64,000 bases of DNA from Micromonospora sp. WMMD961 (GCF_029626145.1 NZ_JARUBJ010000002.1:4189501-4253500), one strand, 5' to 3'. Counted from the first letter of the stretch, positions 50,722 to 59,813 are shown. Made by a program: numbers and translations. The notes: generated from the letters alone by a model not told the origin.

Positions 50722-51605
50722 GCGAGGCTCCTGGTCCGCAGGGTGAACAGGCCCTGTGGCCGCCACTGGAGGAACGCGACGATCGCCACGAACACGATCA
50801 CCTTGGCGACGCTGAGGGTGGTGAGGTACTCCCCGGTGGCCTGGAGGACGCCGAGGGCGAAGGCGACGATCACGCTGCCCTTGAGCTGGCCGATCCCGCC
50901 GACCACGACGACCAGGAAGGCGTCGATGATCAGGTTGGTGCCCATGGTCGGGCCGATCGGGCCGAGCAGGGTGAGCGCCACCCCGGCGAGCCCGGCCAGG
51001 CCGGACCCGACGAAGAAGGTCGTCCGGTCGACCCGTGAGGTGGCGATGCCGGACACCGCGGCGAGGTCCCGGTTCTGCACCACCGCGCGGATGCGACGCC
51101 CGAGTGGGGTGAGCCGCAGCGCCAGGGTGAGCGCCGCGACGGCGGCCAGCGCCAGGGCCAGGATGAACAGCCGGTTGTTCGCGATGGTCAGCCCGCCGGG
51201 GAGCGCCACGTTGCCGGTGAGCAGTTCCGGCGCGCGGGTCTGCACGTTCGGGCTGCCGAAGATGTCCCGGGCCAGCTGTTGCAGCATCAGCGACACGCCC
51301 CAGGTGACCAGCAGGGTGTCCAGCGGTCGCGCGTACAGCCGGCGGATGAGCAGCAGTTCCAGGAGCGCGCCCATCGTGCCGGCGACCACGAATGCCACCG
51401 GTAGCGCGACCACCAACGACCAGCCGGCCCCGGTGATGCTCTGCTGCAGGACGTAGGTGGTGTACGCGCCGGCCATGATGAACTCACCGTGCGCCATGTT
51501 GATCACGTTCATCTGGCCGAAGGTCAGCGCGAGGCCGAGCGCGATGAGCAGCAACACCGCGCCGATGCTGATGCCGGTGAAGAGTTGACCGAAGAGGACT
51601 GTCAC
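50718..51605 (-). CDS. urtB: urea ABC transporter permease UrtB
   Basis: A 295-residue LivH-like permease with about 8 hydrophobic segments. LALTFGQMNVINMAHGEFIM and LIIDAFLVVVVGGIGQLKGS are family motifs. GTG 51605 has GGAG 8 bases upstream, and the longer frame to 51659 is rejected because it lacks a ribosome site. It lies 75 bp after urtA; that spacer may carry a processing site. Confidence 0.9.
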   Translation of the reverse strand: MTVLFGQLFTGISIGAVLLLIALGLALTFGQMNVINMAHGEFIMAGAYTTYVLQQSITGAGWSLVVALPVAFVVAGTMGALLELLLIRRLYARPLDTLLVTWGVSLMLQQLARDIFGSPNVQTRAPELLTGNVALPGGLTIANNRLFILALALAAVAALTLALRLTPLGRRIRAVVQNRDLAAVSGIATSRVDRTTFFVGSGLAGLAGVALTLLGPIGPTMGTNLIIDAFLVVVVGGIGQLKGSVIVAFALGVLQATGEYLTTLSVAKVIVFVAIVAFLQWRPQGLFTLRTRSLA

Positions 51606-51680
51606 GGTGGGTACTCCGAACTGCTGGTCGGGTGGCCCGGGCAGGCCGCGCGGCAACACGCCCCGCCCGGGCCGGCGTCG

Positions 51681-52925
51681 TCAGCTCAGGCCGCTCGCCC
51701 ACGGATAGGTCTTGAGGTACGGGTCCGGCGAGACCGGCTTCCCGGAGTTCCACACCTCGGTGATCAGACCGTCCGCGCCGATCTTGCCGATCCGGGCGGT
51801 CTTGGCGATGTGCTGGGTCTTCCCGTCCACCGTGACCAGGCCCTCGGGCGCGTCGAAGGTGATCCCGTCCGAGGCGGCGCGGACCTTCTCCACGTCGAAC
51901 ACGCCGGCCTTCTCGACCATCGCCTTCCACAGGTACACCGCGACGTACGCGGCCTCCATCGGGTCGCTGGTCGGCTTGTCCGCGCCGTACTTCGCCTTGT
52001 ACGCGGCCACGAACTTCGTGTTCGCCGCCCCCGGGGTGGTCTGGTAGTAGTTCCAGGCCGTCAGCTGCCCCTCCAGGTACTGGGTGCCGATGCCCTTGAC
52101 CTCCTCCTCGGCGATCGACACCGAGACCACCGGCATGGCGGCGGCGGTCAGACCGGCCGACTTGTACTCCTTGAAGAACGCCACGTTGCTGTCGCCGTTG
52201 AGCGTGTTGAACACGGCGTCGGCCCCGGACGACTTGACCTTGTTGACGATCGTGCCGAACTCGGTCGACCCGAGCGGCGCGTAGTCCTCGCCGAGAACGG
52301 TCATCCCGTTCGCGGTCGCGTACGCCTTGATGATTTTGTTGGCGGTGCGGGGAAAGACGTAGTCGCTGCCGACCAGATAGACCGACTTCGCGCCCTGTGA
52401 CTTGAGGTAGTCGAGCCCCGGGACGATCTGCTGGTTGGTCGTCGCTCCGGTGTAGAAGATGTAGGGCGACTGCTCCAGCCCTTCGTACTGCACCGGGTAG
52501 AACAGCAACGCCTTGTTCTTCTCGAACACCGGCTTGACGGCCTTGCGGCTGGCCGACGTCCAGCAGCCGAAGACGGCGGCGACCCGGTCCTCGGAGATGA
52601 GCTTCTCGGCCTTCTCCGCGAAGGTGGGCCAGTCGGAGGCACCGTCCTCACCGACCGGCTGGACCTTCTTGCCGAGCACGCCGCCGGCCGCGTTGATCTC
52701 CTCGACGGCGAGCATGATGGCGTCGCGAACGGTGACCTCGCTGATCGCCATGGTGCCGGAGAGCGAGTTGAGCAGGCCCACTTTGACGGTGTCGCCGGAG
52801 ACGTCGGCGGTGACGCCGGTGGCGCCGCCCTCGTCGGTGGTCTTGCTGCCGCACGCGGTCATCGCGGCCGCGGCGACCAGGGTCATGGCACCCGCCAGGA
52901 TGCGGCGGCCCCGGAATAATGACAT
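51681..52925 (-). CDS. urtA: urea-binding lipoprotein UrtA
   Basis: A 414-residue substrate-binding lipoprotein. The lipobox cysteine is residue 25 (AAAAMTAC). The mature protein has VKVGLLNSLSGTMAISEVTV, AVFGCWTSASRKAVKPVFEK and GLEQSPYIFYTGATTNQQIV, all characteristic of UrtA/FmdD and distinct from LivJ. ATG 52925 has GGGAGAG 3 bases upstream. It is the first gene of urtABCDE, with a GlnR-type half-site pair about 155-180 bp upstream. Confidence 0.93.
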   Translation of the reverse strand: MSLFRGRRILAGAMTLVAAAAMTACGSKTTDEGGATGVTADVSGDTVKVGLLNSLSGTMAISEVTVRDAIMLAVEEINAAGGVLGKKVQPVGEDGASDWPTFAEKAEKLISEDRVAAVFGCWTSASRKAVKPVFEKNKALLFYPVQYEGLEQSPYIFYTGATTNQQIVPGLDYLKSQGAKSVYLVGSDYVFPRTANKIIKAYATANGMTVLGEDYAPLGSTEFGTIVNKVKSSGADAVFNTLNGDSNVAFFKEYKSAGLTAAAMPVVSVSIAEEEVKGIGTQYLEGQLTAWNYYQTTPGAANTKFVAAYKAKYGADKPTSDPMEAAYVAVYLWKAMVEKAGVFDVEKVRAASDGITFDAPEGLVTVDGKTQHIAKTARIGKIGADGLITEVWNSGKPVSPDPYLKTYPWASGLS

Positions 52926-53355
52926 CTACTCTCCCTGCGGTGCACTCAAGTGGCGAAAGGACGGTCGGTGCGGTCCGATGGGGCTGGCGTGGGCGATGCC
53001 GAGGCAGACGGGTGGACGTCGCTTCGGGCATCGACTCGGACATGGGCAGGGAAAGCGTCGACCGGCATCATTGCGCGAGTGTTTCCCAGTCCTTAATTGA
53101 CTGTTTCCGCGACCATGATCGAGCGTGCACAGAGAAACGGCCGGCACCGTCGAAAAAACGGTTCCGGCCGCTCGGATAGGTTGATAAAGGCGTCACCACA
53201 ATGGTCGGCAGATGATTTCACCGACTGCGGACGCGAAATGGTGGAATCCGGCCCAGAGGGCAGATCCTTCACACAGGAAGTATCTTAGGTCCGGATCGGG
53301 TGCGGCTGTCAAGGGTCCTGTCGACCCGGTCCGGGCGGTTCCCGAGCGGACCGGC
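52926..53355. other. urt regulatory region, no gene seen
   Basis: This 430-bp spacer between urtA and the amide-binding homologue is the longest gene-free stretch. It has AT-rich blocks unusual for the window (53080-53120, 53150-53200) and the GAAAC pair at 53081-53107. Short frames here lack codon bias for GC at third positions and are rejected. Confidence 0.6.
53081..53107 (-). promoter_or_regulatory. candidate GlnR operator upstream of urtA
   Basis: On the minus strand, two GAAAC b-sites lie exactly 22 bp apart, with TTAAG in the a-site position six bases from each. The known actinobacterial GlnR box is gTnAC-n6-GaAAC repeated at 22 bp, so both b-sites match perfectly and the a-site is degenerate. 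GlnR would activate urea uptake under nitrogen limitation. Confidence 0.6.
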
Positions 53356-54438
53356 TCAGAGCTGGGCGAGCACCGTGAAGTCGAGTCCGTCGGCCTCGGC
53401 CAGATAGATGCGCTGACGGACGTGTCGCCGACGCAGCCGCAACCGACCGCGCGGGCCGTGGTACGCCACCGTGTCCGCTGCCGTCTCGATGGCCCGTACG
53501 TCCAGGGTCCGGGCCTGACCGATCAGCGCGGCGAGCAGCATCACGCCCTCGTAGCAGGACTCCCCCAGGCTGCCCAGCGGCGGCGCCTCCACCCCGAAGC
53601 GACGGGCGAACTCGCCGTGGAAGTCGAGGTTCTCCTGGGTCACCAGCCCGGCGAAGAAACCCGCCGTGCTGAACAACCGCCGGGTCGCGCCGGCACCGCT
53701 GGCCAACAGCATGTTCTCGTCCATCAACGTGCTCAGCCGCAGACAGCGCTGGTCCAGCCCGGAGCGGGCGAACGCCCGGTTGAACCGCACCGCGTCCGCA
53801 CCGACCAGCAGCATCAGCACCGCGTCCGCGTCGCTGTGCTCGATGCGCCGCAACACCTCGCCGAAGTCGTGCGCGTCCAACGGCAGGAAGTGCTGGCCCA
53901 CCACCTGCCCGCCGCCGCGCACCGCGTACCGCTGGGCCGCCCGTGCCGTCCGACGGGGCCACACGTAGTCGTTGCCGACCACGAACCAGCGACGCACCCG
54001 GTGCTCCGCGGCGAGCAACCGCATCGCCGGCCACAGTTGGGCGTCCGGCGTCTCGCTGGTCAGGAAGACCCCTTCGGTACGTTCACCACCCTCGTACAGT
54101 GCGGTGTAGACGTACGGCACCCGCTGCGCGATGCGGGGTGCCAGCGCCTGGCGCACCGACGAGATGTGCCACCCCGTCACCCCCTGCACCGCCCCCACCG
54201 ACACCAGCGCCTCGACCTCGGCGGCCACCTCGGCCGGAGGCGCGCCGCCGTCGACCGGCACCAGCCGCAGCTCACGACCCAGCACGCCGCCACACCTGTT
54301 GACCTCCTCCACCGCGAGCTGCGCGCACAGCTCGCAGGTGGGGCCGAACATCCCGCCCGGCCCGCGCATCGGGTAGACCAGCGCGATGCTGACCACGCCA
54401 CGGTCGACGGTCAGCCACGGCGGTGCCGGCGCGGACAT
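53356..54438 (-). CDS. cytosolic urea/short-chain amide-binding protein (AmiC/FmdD-like)
   Basis: A 360-residue periplasmic-binding-protein-fold protein related to UrtA and AmiC: GVVSIALVYPMRGPGGMFGP, VEEVNRCGGVLGRELRLVPV, AVQGVTGWHISSVRQALAPR, VVGNDYVWPRRTARAAQRYA. It has no signal peptide or lipobox, so it should stay in the cytosol like AmiC, the amide sensor of Pseudomonas. The start is ATG 54438, 6 bases after AATCAT (leaderless), or GTG 54444. It diverges from a MarR gene with about 95 bp between them. Confidence 0.82.
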   Translation of the reverse strand: MSAPAPPWLTVDRGVVSIALVYPMRGPGGMFGPTCELCAQLAVEEVNRCGGVLGRELRLVPVDGGAPPAEVAAEVEALVSVGAVQGVTGWHISSVRQALAPRIAQRVPYVYTALYEGGERTEGVFLTSETPDAQLWPAMRLLAAEHRVRRWFVVGNDYVWPRRTARAAQRYAVRGGGQVVGQHFLPLDAHDFGEVLRRIEHSDADAVLMLLVGADAVRFNRAFARSGLDQRCLRLSTLMDENMLLASGAGATRRLFSTAGFFAGLVTQENLDFHGEFARRFGVEAPPLGSLGESCYEGVMLLAALIGQARTLDVRAIETAADTVAYHGPRGRLRLRRRHVRQRIYLAEADGLDFTVLAQL

Positions 54439-54533
54439 GAGCACATGATTGCCCGATCAACGACCGAAGGCCAGACCTCACCACGGACCGGGACGACTCG
54501 GTACCATGGCGGGGCACCGGACCGAGGAGTTCC

Positions 54534-55034
54534 ATGTCAGACGTGCCCGGGGCGCCAGCCGACCTGCTGCGCTCGCTCACCCGCGCCGAACGGCTGCTCT
54601 CCCGCCGGCTGGGCGCCGTGCTGGCCGACGACGCGCTGACCGTCGAGGCGTGGCGGGTGCTCTGTCTCCTCGCCGACGGCCAGGGTCACCCGATGAGCGA
54701 GGTGTCCGCCGAGGCGTCGCTGCCTCCGGGTACCCTCACCAAACTGGTCGACCACCTCGTCGACCGCAACCTCGTCTTCCGCCGGATAGACCCGATGGAC
54801 CGTCGACGGATCCGCGCCTACCTCACGGCCCGTGGCCGCCGCGAACACGAACGCCTCGACCAGCGGGTCCGGGCCAGCCTCGCCGAGTTGGACATCCCGA
54901 CGGACACCGGCCTGGTCGAGCGCCTCGACGACCTGGTCGACCGCCTCGACCCGACGCGCAGTGTCGACCCGACGCGCAGTGTCGACCCGACGCGCGGTGT
55001 CGACCGCGCCGACGCGACCGGCTCGCGCCGCTGA
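54534..55034 (+). CDS. MarR-family regulator with C-terminal tandem repeat
   Basis: A 166-residue winged-helix regulator. The HTH region is MSEVSAEASLPPGTLTKLVD and the wing is VFRRIDPMDRRRIRAYLTAR. The C-terminus carries three copies of DPTRSV or DPTRGV, encoded by near-identical 18-bp repeats (54945-54998), which probably form a flexible tail. Its divergence from the cytosolic amide-binding protein suggests a sensor-regulator pair controlling the urea genes. Confidence 0.82.
   Translation: MSDVPGAPADLLRSLTRAERLLSRRLGAVLADDALTVEAWRVLCLLADGQGHPMSEVSAEASLPPGTLTKLVDHLVDRNLVFRRIDPMDRRRIRAYLTARGRREHERLDQRVRASLAELDIPTDTGLVERLDDLVDRLDPTRSVDPTRSVDPTRGVDRADATGSRR
54945..54998 (+). repeat. 18-bp tandem repeat in the marR-type gene
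   Basis: Three copies of an 18-bp unit (core GTCGACCCGACGCGCAGT, last copy with one change) encode three six-residue repeats at the C-terminus. Copy-number variation between strains is likely. Confidence 0.85.
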
Positions 55035-55045
55035 CCCGCGCCGAC

Positions 55046-55420
55046 TCACTCGACCTTGGTGAGAAGCGGCTTGCCCTTCTCCACGACGTACGTGGCCAGT
55101 TCGACGGCCACCCCCTCGCCGACGTTCTTCGCCTGGTGGTGCACGCCGTACGGCACGGTGAGGGCATCACCGGCGTTGCACACCACCGGTGGCTGACCCT
55201 CGAGCGTGTATTCCAGGGATCCCTGGAGCACACAGATGATCTCCTCGCCGGGGTGGAAGTGCTTGAACGGCGGCGAGTCCGGGGTGAACTCCACCCGACT
55301 CTGGACGACCTCACGTCCGGGAACGCTGAGATCGTGCCTCTGCAGGTCGACACGCCACAGGCCCGGTGCGCCCTCCACCGCCGTCGGACTGATGCCCTCG
55401 GGTCGCTCGTTCCCACTCAT
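55046..55420 (-). CDS. cupin-domain protein
   Basis: A 124-residue single cupin. Motif 1 is PFKHFHPGEEIICVLQGSLE and motif 2 is AGDALTVPYGVHHQAKNVG, with the metal-binding histidines and glutamate intact. ATG 55420 has GGAGG 6 bases upstream. It lies between the MarR gene and ureD, on the urease strand but about 140 bp from ureD, so it may have its own promoter (TATGGT near 55484). A role in urea metabolism is only suggested by position. Confidence 0.76.
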   Translation of the reverse strand: MSGNERPEGISPTAVEGAPGLWRVDLQRHDLSVPGREVVQSRVEFTPDSPPFKHFHPGEEIICVLQGSLEYTLEGQPPVVCNAGDALTVPYGVHHQAKNVGEGVAVELATYVVEKGKPLLTKVE

Positions 55421-55561
55421 CACGGCCTCCTGTGCGCCGCCTCGCGAACGGCAGCGGCTCCGGTTGCAGGTCCTCCCGACCATATGGGGAGGCCGACCGG
55501 TCCCGGGCGAGGATGCCGAACACGGGAGCCCCGATCCTGGGCCGCGGCGGCGCGGAGAGGC

Positions 55562-56278
55562 TCACCCGCTGAGGTGGGCACGCAGGGTGTGCGCGTCGGG
55601 TGCGGTGGCGGTCCACAGTGTCGCCGGACCACCGGCCAGCGGCAGTCGGGCGACGGTCCCGTCGACCGCCGCCGGCTCGACCGGCCGCGACCCGTCGACC
55701 ACCAGCAACGAGCCGGTGGCCGGCGCGCCACCGAGCACCGCGGGGCCGGCCCAGCCGGGCGCGTGCGGTCCCACCGCCATCGACTGCCGCAGCAGTGGCC
55801 GACCCGCGTAGTCGACGTGCGTGTGCACGACCGCGCCGCCGGGCGACTCGGCGTACCGGCCGCAGACCAGCTCGTCACGCCACCGCAGGCCCGCCCCGGC
55901 GGCCAGCTCGACCCGGGATTCGGCGAGGTGCGCGCAGCCGGCCGCCGCGACCAACTGTTCGGGAAGCCAGTGCAGGGTGGCCCCGGCGTGCACCACCGCC
56001 CGCACCACCATCCGGGACACCGCACCCGGCCGGCCCGGCAGGGCGATCGAGGCGGCGACGGTGTGCACCCGGACGGCGGCACCCGGTCCGACCTCGATCT
56101 CCAGCCGTAGGTCGTCGCCGGCGAGCGGGCCGGCCGCCCCGCCGACGAGGTGCACCGTGGCGACACCACCGTCGGTCGGGGTCTGGCGTAGCAGGAGCGG
56201 CGTCTCGCCGTGCAGCTCGACCAGGACCGTGCCGCCCCTGCCGTCGGCCCGGGCGACCAGCCGGGCGAGCGCACGCAT
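55562..56278 (-). CDS. ureD: urease accessory protein UreD
   Basis: A 238-residue UreD/UreH homologue, the scaffold on apo-urease that with UreF and UreG delivers nickel. Family segments include AAVRVHTVAASIALPG, ATLHWLPEQLVAAAGCAHLA and LRWRDELVCGRYAESPGG. It is somewhat shorter than usual (about 270). Its ATG overlaps the ureG stop by one base (TGATG). It is last in ureABCFGD. Confidence 0.88.
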   Translation of the reverse strand: MRALARLVARADGRGGTVLVELHGETPLLLRQTPTDGGVATVHLVGGAAGPLAGDDLRLEIEVGPGAAVRVHTVAASIALPGRPGAVSRMVVRAVVHAGATLHWLPEQLVAAAGCAHLAESRVELAAGAGLRWRDELVCGRYAESPGGAVVHTHVDYAGRPLLRQSMAVGPHAPGWAGPAVLGGAPATGSLLVVDGSRPVEPAAVDGTVARLPLAGGPATLWTATAPDAHTLRAHLSG

Positions 56279-57051
56279 CAGACCGGCTCCACCGGCACGG
56301 CGAGCGGGTGCAGGGCGGCGTGGTGGGCCAGCTCGTGCCGGATCCAGGCGGCGACGCCGCTCGCCGTGGGGTCTCCCACGATGGACAGGAAGAGGGTCGG
56401 CAGGTCGCCGCGCCGAGCCCGCGCGTCCCGGTCCATCACGGAGAGGTCGGCGCCCACCATCGGCGCCAGGTCCGTCTTGTTGATGACGAGGAGGTCGGCG
56501 GAGGTGACCCCCGGTCCGCCCTTGCGGGGCACCTTGTCCCCTCCCGCCACGTCGACCACGAAGATCTGCCGGTCGACGAGTCCCCGGCTGAACGTGGCGG
56601 TCAGATTGTCTCCACCGCTCTCCACCAGGACCAGGTCCAGCGGGCCGACCGCCTCGGCGAGTTCGTCGACCGCGTCCAGGTTCGCGCCGATGTCGTCGCG
56701 GATCGCCGTGTGCGGGCAGCAGCCGGTCTCCACGGCGCGGATCCGGGCCGGGTCCAGCACGCCGGCCCGCCGGAGGAAGTCGGCGTCCTCGGTGGTGTAG
56801 ATGTCATTGGTCACCACACCGAGCCGCAACTCGTCGGTGAAGGCCCGGCAGAGCGCGGCCACCAGGGCCGTCTTGCCGGACCCGACCGGGCCGCCGATGC
56901 CCACCCGAAGGGCGCGGCCGGGCCGTGGCAGCGGCGGGTGCGGATCCACCCCCGGCTCGGGGTGGGTGTGTGGAACGGTCTCGTCGTGCGGCACGGCGGT
57001 CGACAGCAACGTGGTCGATTCGGCGGTGGGCACAGCGGTGTCAGGACGCAA
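56278..57051 (-). CDS. ureG: urease accessory GTPase UreG with His-containing N-terminal extension
   Basis: A 257-residue GTPase that energises nickel insertion. The P-loop is VGIGGPVGSGKTALVAALCR, the metal site CPH is in VETGCCPHTAIRDD, VESGGDNL is Walker B-like, and INKTDLAPMVGADL is the G4 base motif. A 50-residue N-terminal tail precedes the core and contains several histidines (HDETVPHTHPEPGVDPHPP). I chose TTG 57051 with GGGAGG 8 bases upstream, overlapping ureF by 11 bp; GTG 57033 is an alternative. No ureE lies in the cluster. Confidence 0.9.
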   Translation of the reverse strand: MRPDTAVPTAESTTLLSTAVPHDETVPHTHPEPGVDPHPPLPRPGRALRVGIGGPVGSGKTALVAALCRAFTDELRLGVVTNDIYTTEDADFLRRAGVLDPARIRAVETGCCPHTAIRDDIGANLDAVDELAEAVGPLDLVLVESGGDNLTATFSRGLVDRQIFVVDVAGGDKVPRKGGPGVTSADLLVINKTDLAPMVGADLSVMDRDARARRGDLPTLFLSIVGDPTASGVAAWIRHELAHHAALHPLAVPVEPV

Positions 57052-57778
57052 AGAGACGCACCTCCCAGGTGGCATGGATTTCGGCATGGATGTCGGCGAG
57101 CGGAGCGGCGGCGGCCGGCAGCCGCTCCGGTGGATCGTCGGCGGCCCGCGCCGCCTCGGCGGCCGTGGCGTCGCAGGCGTCGGCGAGGCCGACCAGCAGG
57201 GCCTGGACCCGGTACGGGTCGAGGCCGAGCAGGCGTACGCCGGCACTGGCCGCCCCGGTCACCGTCCCGTACGCGGCGACCGTGGCGGTGTCGAGGCGGG
57301 ACAGCCCGGCCGCGGCGCACAGCAGACCGAGCACCAACGGTTGGTGCACGCCGAACGCCGTCGTGGGCAGGTCGCCGAACGTGGCGTCGGGCCAGATGGT
57401 CCGACCCGCGCGCAGCAGCGCCCGGCCCTGCCGGCGGGAGACCTCCCGCAGGGTCGGCGCGGCGGTACGCGCGTCCAGCTCCGCGTCGAGCAGGACCAGC
57501 GTGCTCGACCGCGTGGCGGGCTGCGCCACCACGCCTGGCCCGGACACCTCGTCCGCACCGGCGCTGTCGGGCAGGGCGGCGGCCCGGTGCGCTGCCGCCG
57601 CGAACGCCGCACCGACCAGACCGGCGGTGGCCAACCGTCCGGCCAGGAACTGCTCCAACGTCGCCAGGTCGGTGACCCGGCCGGCGGCCACGGCCGCCTC
57701 CAGACCGCCGGAGTGCGCGTGCGCCCCGGCCGGGAAGCGCCCGTCGGCCACCAGCAACAGCAGGCTCGGGGTCGCCAT
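57041..57778 (-). CDS. ureF: urease accessory protein UreF
   Basis: A 245-residue helical accessory protein that bridges UreD and UreG. Family segments are LLLLVADGRFPAGAHAHSGG, LDAELDARTAAPTLREVSRR and GVHQPLVLGLLCAAAGLS. It starts at ATG 57778, overlapping the ureC stop by one base (TGATG). Confidence 0.9.
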   Translation of the reverse strand: MATPSLLLLVADGRFPAGAHAHSGGLEAAVAAGRVTDLATLEQFLAGRLATAGLVGAAFAAAAHRAAALPDSAGADEVSGPGVVAQPATRSSTLVLLDAELDARTAAPTLREVSRRQGRALLRAGRTIWPDATFGDLPTTAFGVHQPLVLGLLCAAAGLSRLDTATVAAYGTVTGAASAGVRLLGLDPYRVQALLVGLADACDATAAEAARAADDPPERLPAAAAPLADIHAEIHATWEVRLFAS

Positions 57779-59481
57779 CAGAACAGGAAGTACCGCTGGG
57801 CCATCGGCAGCCGGGTCACCGGGTCCGGCTCCACCACCACACCGTCGATCCGGACGGTGAAGGTGTCCGGCTCCACCTCGATGCGCGGCATGGCGTTGTT
57901 CTCCGGCAGGTCGGCCTTGCCCCGCGAGCGCACGTCGCTGACCGGCACCACCCGACGTCGTACGTCCAGGCGGAGCCCGGCGTCCAGGGCCGCCGGTGCC
58001 ACGAACGCCAGGCTGGTGGCGGCCGCCGCGGCGCCGTACGCCCCGAACATCGGCCGCGGCAGCATCGGCTGCGGCGTCGGGATCGAGGCGTTCGCGTCAC
58101 CCATCTGGGCGTACGCGATCATGCCGCCCTTGAGCACCAGGTGCGGTCGTACGCCGAAGAACGCCGGATCCCAGAGCACCAGATCGGCGAGTTTGCCCGG
58201 CTCGACCGAGCCGATCTCCCCTTCCAGTCCGTTCGCCATCGCCGCGCAGATGGTGTACTTCGCCACGTACCTCCGAGCCCGGTGGTTGTCGGCGGCGCCG
58301 TCACCCGGCAGCGCGCCCACCCGGTCCTTCATCACGTGCGCGCTCTGCCAGGTCCGCAGGATCACCTCGCCGACCCGACCCATCGCCTGCGCGTCCGAGC
58401 CGATGATGGAGATCGCGCCGAGGTCGTGCAGCAGGTCCTCGGCGGCCATGGTCGACGGTCGGATCCTGCTCTCGGCGAAGGCCAGGTCCTCCGGCACGGA
58501 CGGGTTGAGGTGGTGGCAGACCATCAGCATGTCCAGGTGCTCGGCGAGGGTGTTCGCGGTGTACGGCCGGGTCGGGTTGGTCGACGACGGCAGCACGTTC
58601 GGTTCGCTGGCCACGGTGATGATGTCCGGTGCGTGCCCGCCGCCGGCGCCCTCGGTGTGGTACGAGTGGATGGCCCTCCCGCCGATCGCCCGCAGGGTGT
58701 CGGCGACGAACCCGGCCTCGTTGAGCGTGTCGGTGTGGATCGACACCTGCACCCCGGACGCGTCCGCCACCCGCAGGCAGGCGTCGATGGCCGCCGGAGT
58801 GGTGCCCCAGTCCTCGTGCAGCTTGAAGCCGCCCGCGCCGGCTCGCAGTTGTTCCCAGAGCGCCTCTTCGGAGACGGTGTTGCCCTTGCCGAGCAGCAGC
58901 ACGTTGACCGGCATGGTGTCGAGCGCCTCGTGCATCCGGGCCAGGTGCCAGCCGTTCGGGGTGACAGTGGTCGCCCGGGTTCCCTCGGCCGGCCCGGTGC
59001 CGCCGCCGACGAGCGTGGTGATCCCGCTGGCCAGGGCCTCGGTGACGATCTGCGGGCAGATGAAGTGCACGTGGGTGTCCACCGCGCCGGCGGTGAGGAT
59101 CCGCCCGTTGCCGGCGATCACCTCGGTCGACGGTCCGATGACCAGGTCGGGGTGGACACCGGGCATGGTGTCCGGGTTGCCGGCCCGGCCGAGCGCCACG
59201 ATCCGTCCGTCGCGCAGCCCCACGTCGGCCTTGACCACACCCCAGTGGTCGAGCACCACGGCACCGGTGATGACGGTGTCCAGTGCACCCTCGGCGCGGG
59301 TGGCCCGGGACTGCCCCATCGACTCGCGGATCACCTTCCCGCCACCGAAGACCGCCTCGTCACCGCCCACGCAGTGGTCGGTCTCCACCTCGATCAGCAG
59401 GTTGGTGTCGGCCAGCCGGATCCGGTCACCGGTCGTCGGCCCGTACAGGTCGATGTAGCGGTCGCGCCGCACGGCGCTCAC
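57778..59481 (-). CDS. ureC: urease subunit alpha UreC
   Basis: The 567-residue catalytic subunit. Nickel ligands His137 and His139 (THVHFICPQ), the carbamylated lysine Lys220 (GGFKLHEDWG), HSYHTEGAGGGHAPD and the flap CHHLNPSVPEDLAFAESRI are all present. The length matches other alpha subunits. The GTG start overlaps the ureB stop by 4 bp. It hydrolyses urea to ammonia and carbamate in the cytosol. All catalytic residues I can check are intact. Confidence 0.96.
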   Translation of the reverse strand: MSAVRRDRYIDLYGPTTGDRIRLADTNLLIEVETDHCVGGDEAVFGGGKVIRESMGQSRATRAEGALDTVITGAVVLDHWGVVKADVGLRDGRIVALGRAGNPDTMPGVHPDLVIGPSTEVIAGNGRILTAGAVDTHVHFICPQIVTEALASGITTLVGGGTGPAEGTRATTVTPNGWHLARMHEALDTMPVNVLLLGKGNTVSEEALWEQLRAGAGGFKLHEDWGTTPAAIDACLRVADASGVQVSIHTDTLNEAGFVADTLRAIGGRAIHSYHTEGAGGGHAPDIITVASEPNVLPSSTNPTRPYTANTLAEHLDMLMVCHHLNPSVPEDLAFAESRIRPSTMAAEDLLHDLGAISIIGSDAQAMGRVGEVILRTWQSAHVMKDRVGALPGDGAADNHRARRYVAKYTICAAMANGLEGEIGSVEPGKLADLVLWDPAFFGVRPHLVLKGGMIAYAQMGDANASIPTPQPMLPRPMFGAYGAAAAATSLAFVAPAALDAGLRLDVRRRVVPVSDVRSRGKADLPENNAMPRIEVEPDTFTVRIDGVVVEPDPVTRLPMAQRYFLF

Positions 59482-59813
59482 CGCGGCGACCCGTCGGCCG
59501 GTGACCGGTCCAACGGTCCGGCGCACTCGCTGCGCAGCCCCGCGACGATGCGCGCGCCGCCGAGCGGGACGAGGTCGACGCTGCGGCTGATGCCCGGCTC
59601 GAACCGGACCGAGGTACCCGCCGGCACGGCGAGCCGCTGCCCCCAGGCGACGTCCCGGTCGAACGCCAACGCCGGGTTGGCCTCGGCGAAGTGGTAGTGC
59701 GAGCCCACCTGCACCGGCCGGTCGGCGGTGTTGACCACGAGCATCGTGGTCACCGGACGGCCCGTGTTGATCTCGACCGGGTCGGCCGCCGGCAGGATCT
59801 CCCCCGGGATCAC
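59478..59813 (-). CDS. ureB: urease subunit beta UreB
   Basis: A 111-residue structural subunit. It begins VIPGEILPAADPVEINTGRP and has VVNTADRPVQVGSHYHFAE and GTSVRFEPG, standard family motifs. The GTG start overlaps the ureA stop by 4 bp. Beta is separate from gamma, as in most bacterial ureases outside Helicobacter. Confidence 0.95.
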   Translation of the reverse strand: MIPGEILPAADPVEINTGRPVTTMLVVNTADRPVQVGSHYHFAEANPALAFDRDVAWGQRLAVPAGTSVRFEPGISRSVDLVPLGGARIVAGLRSECAGPLDRSPADGSPR

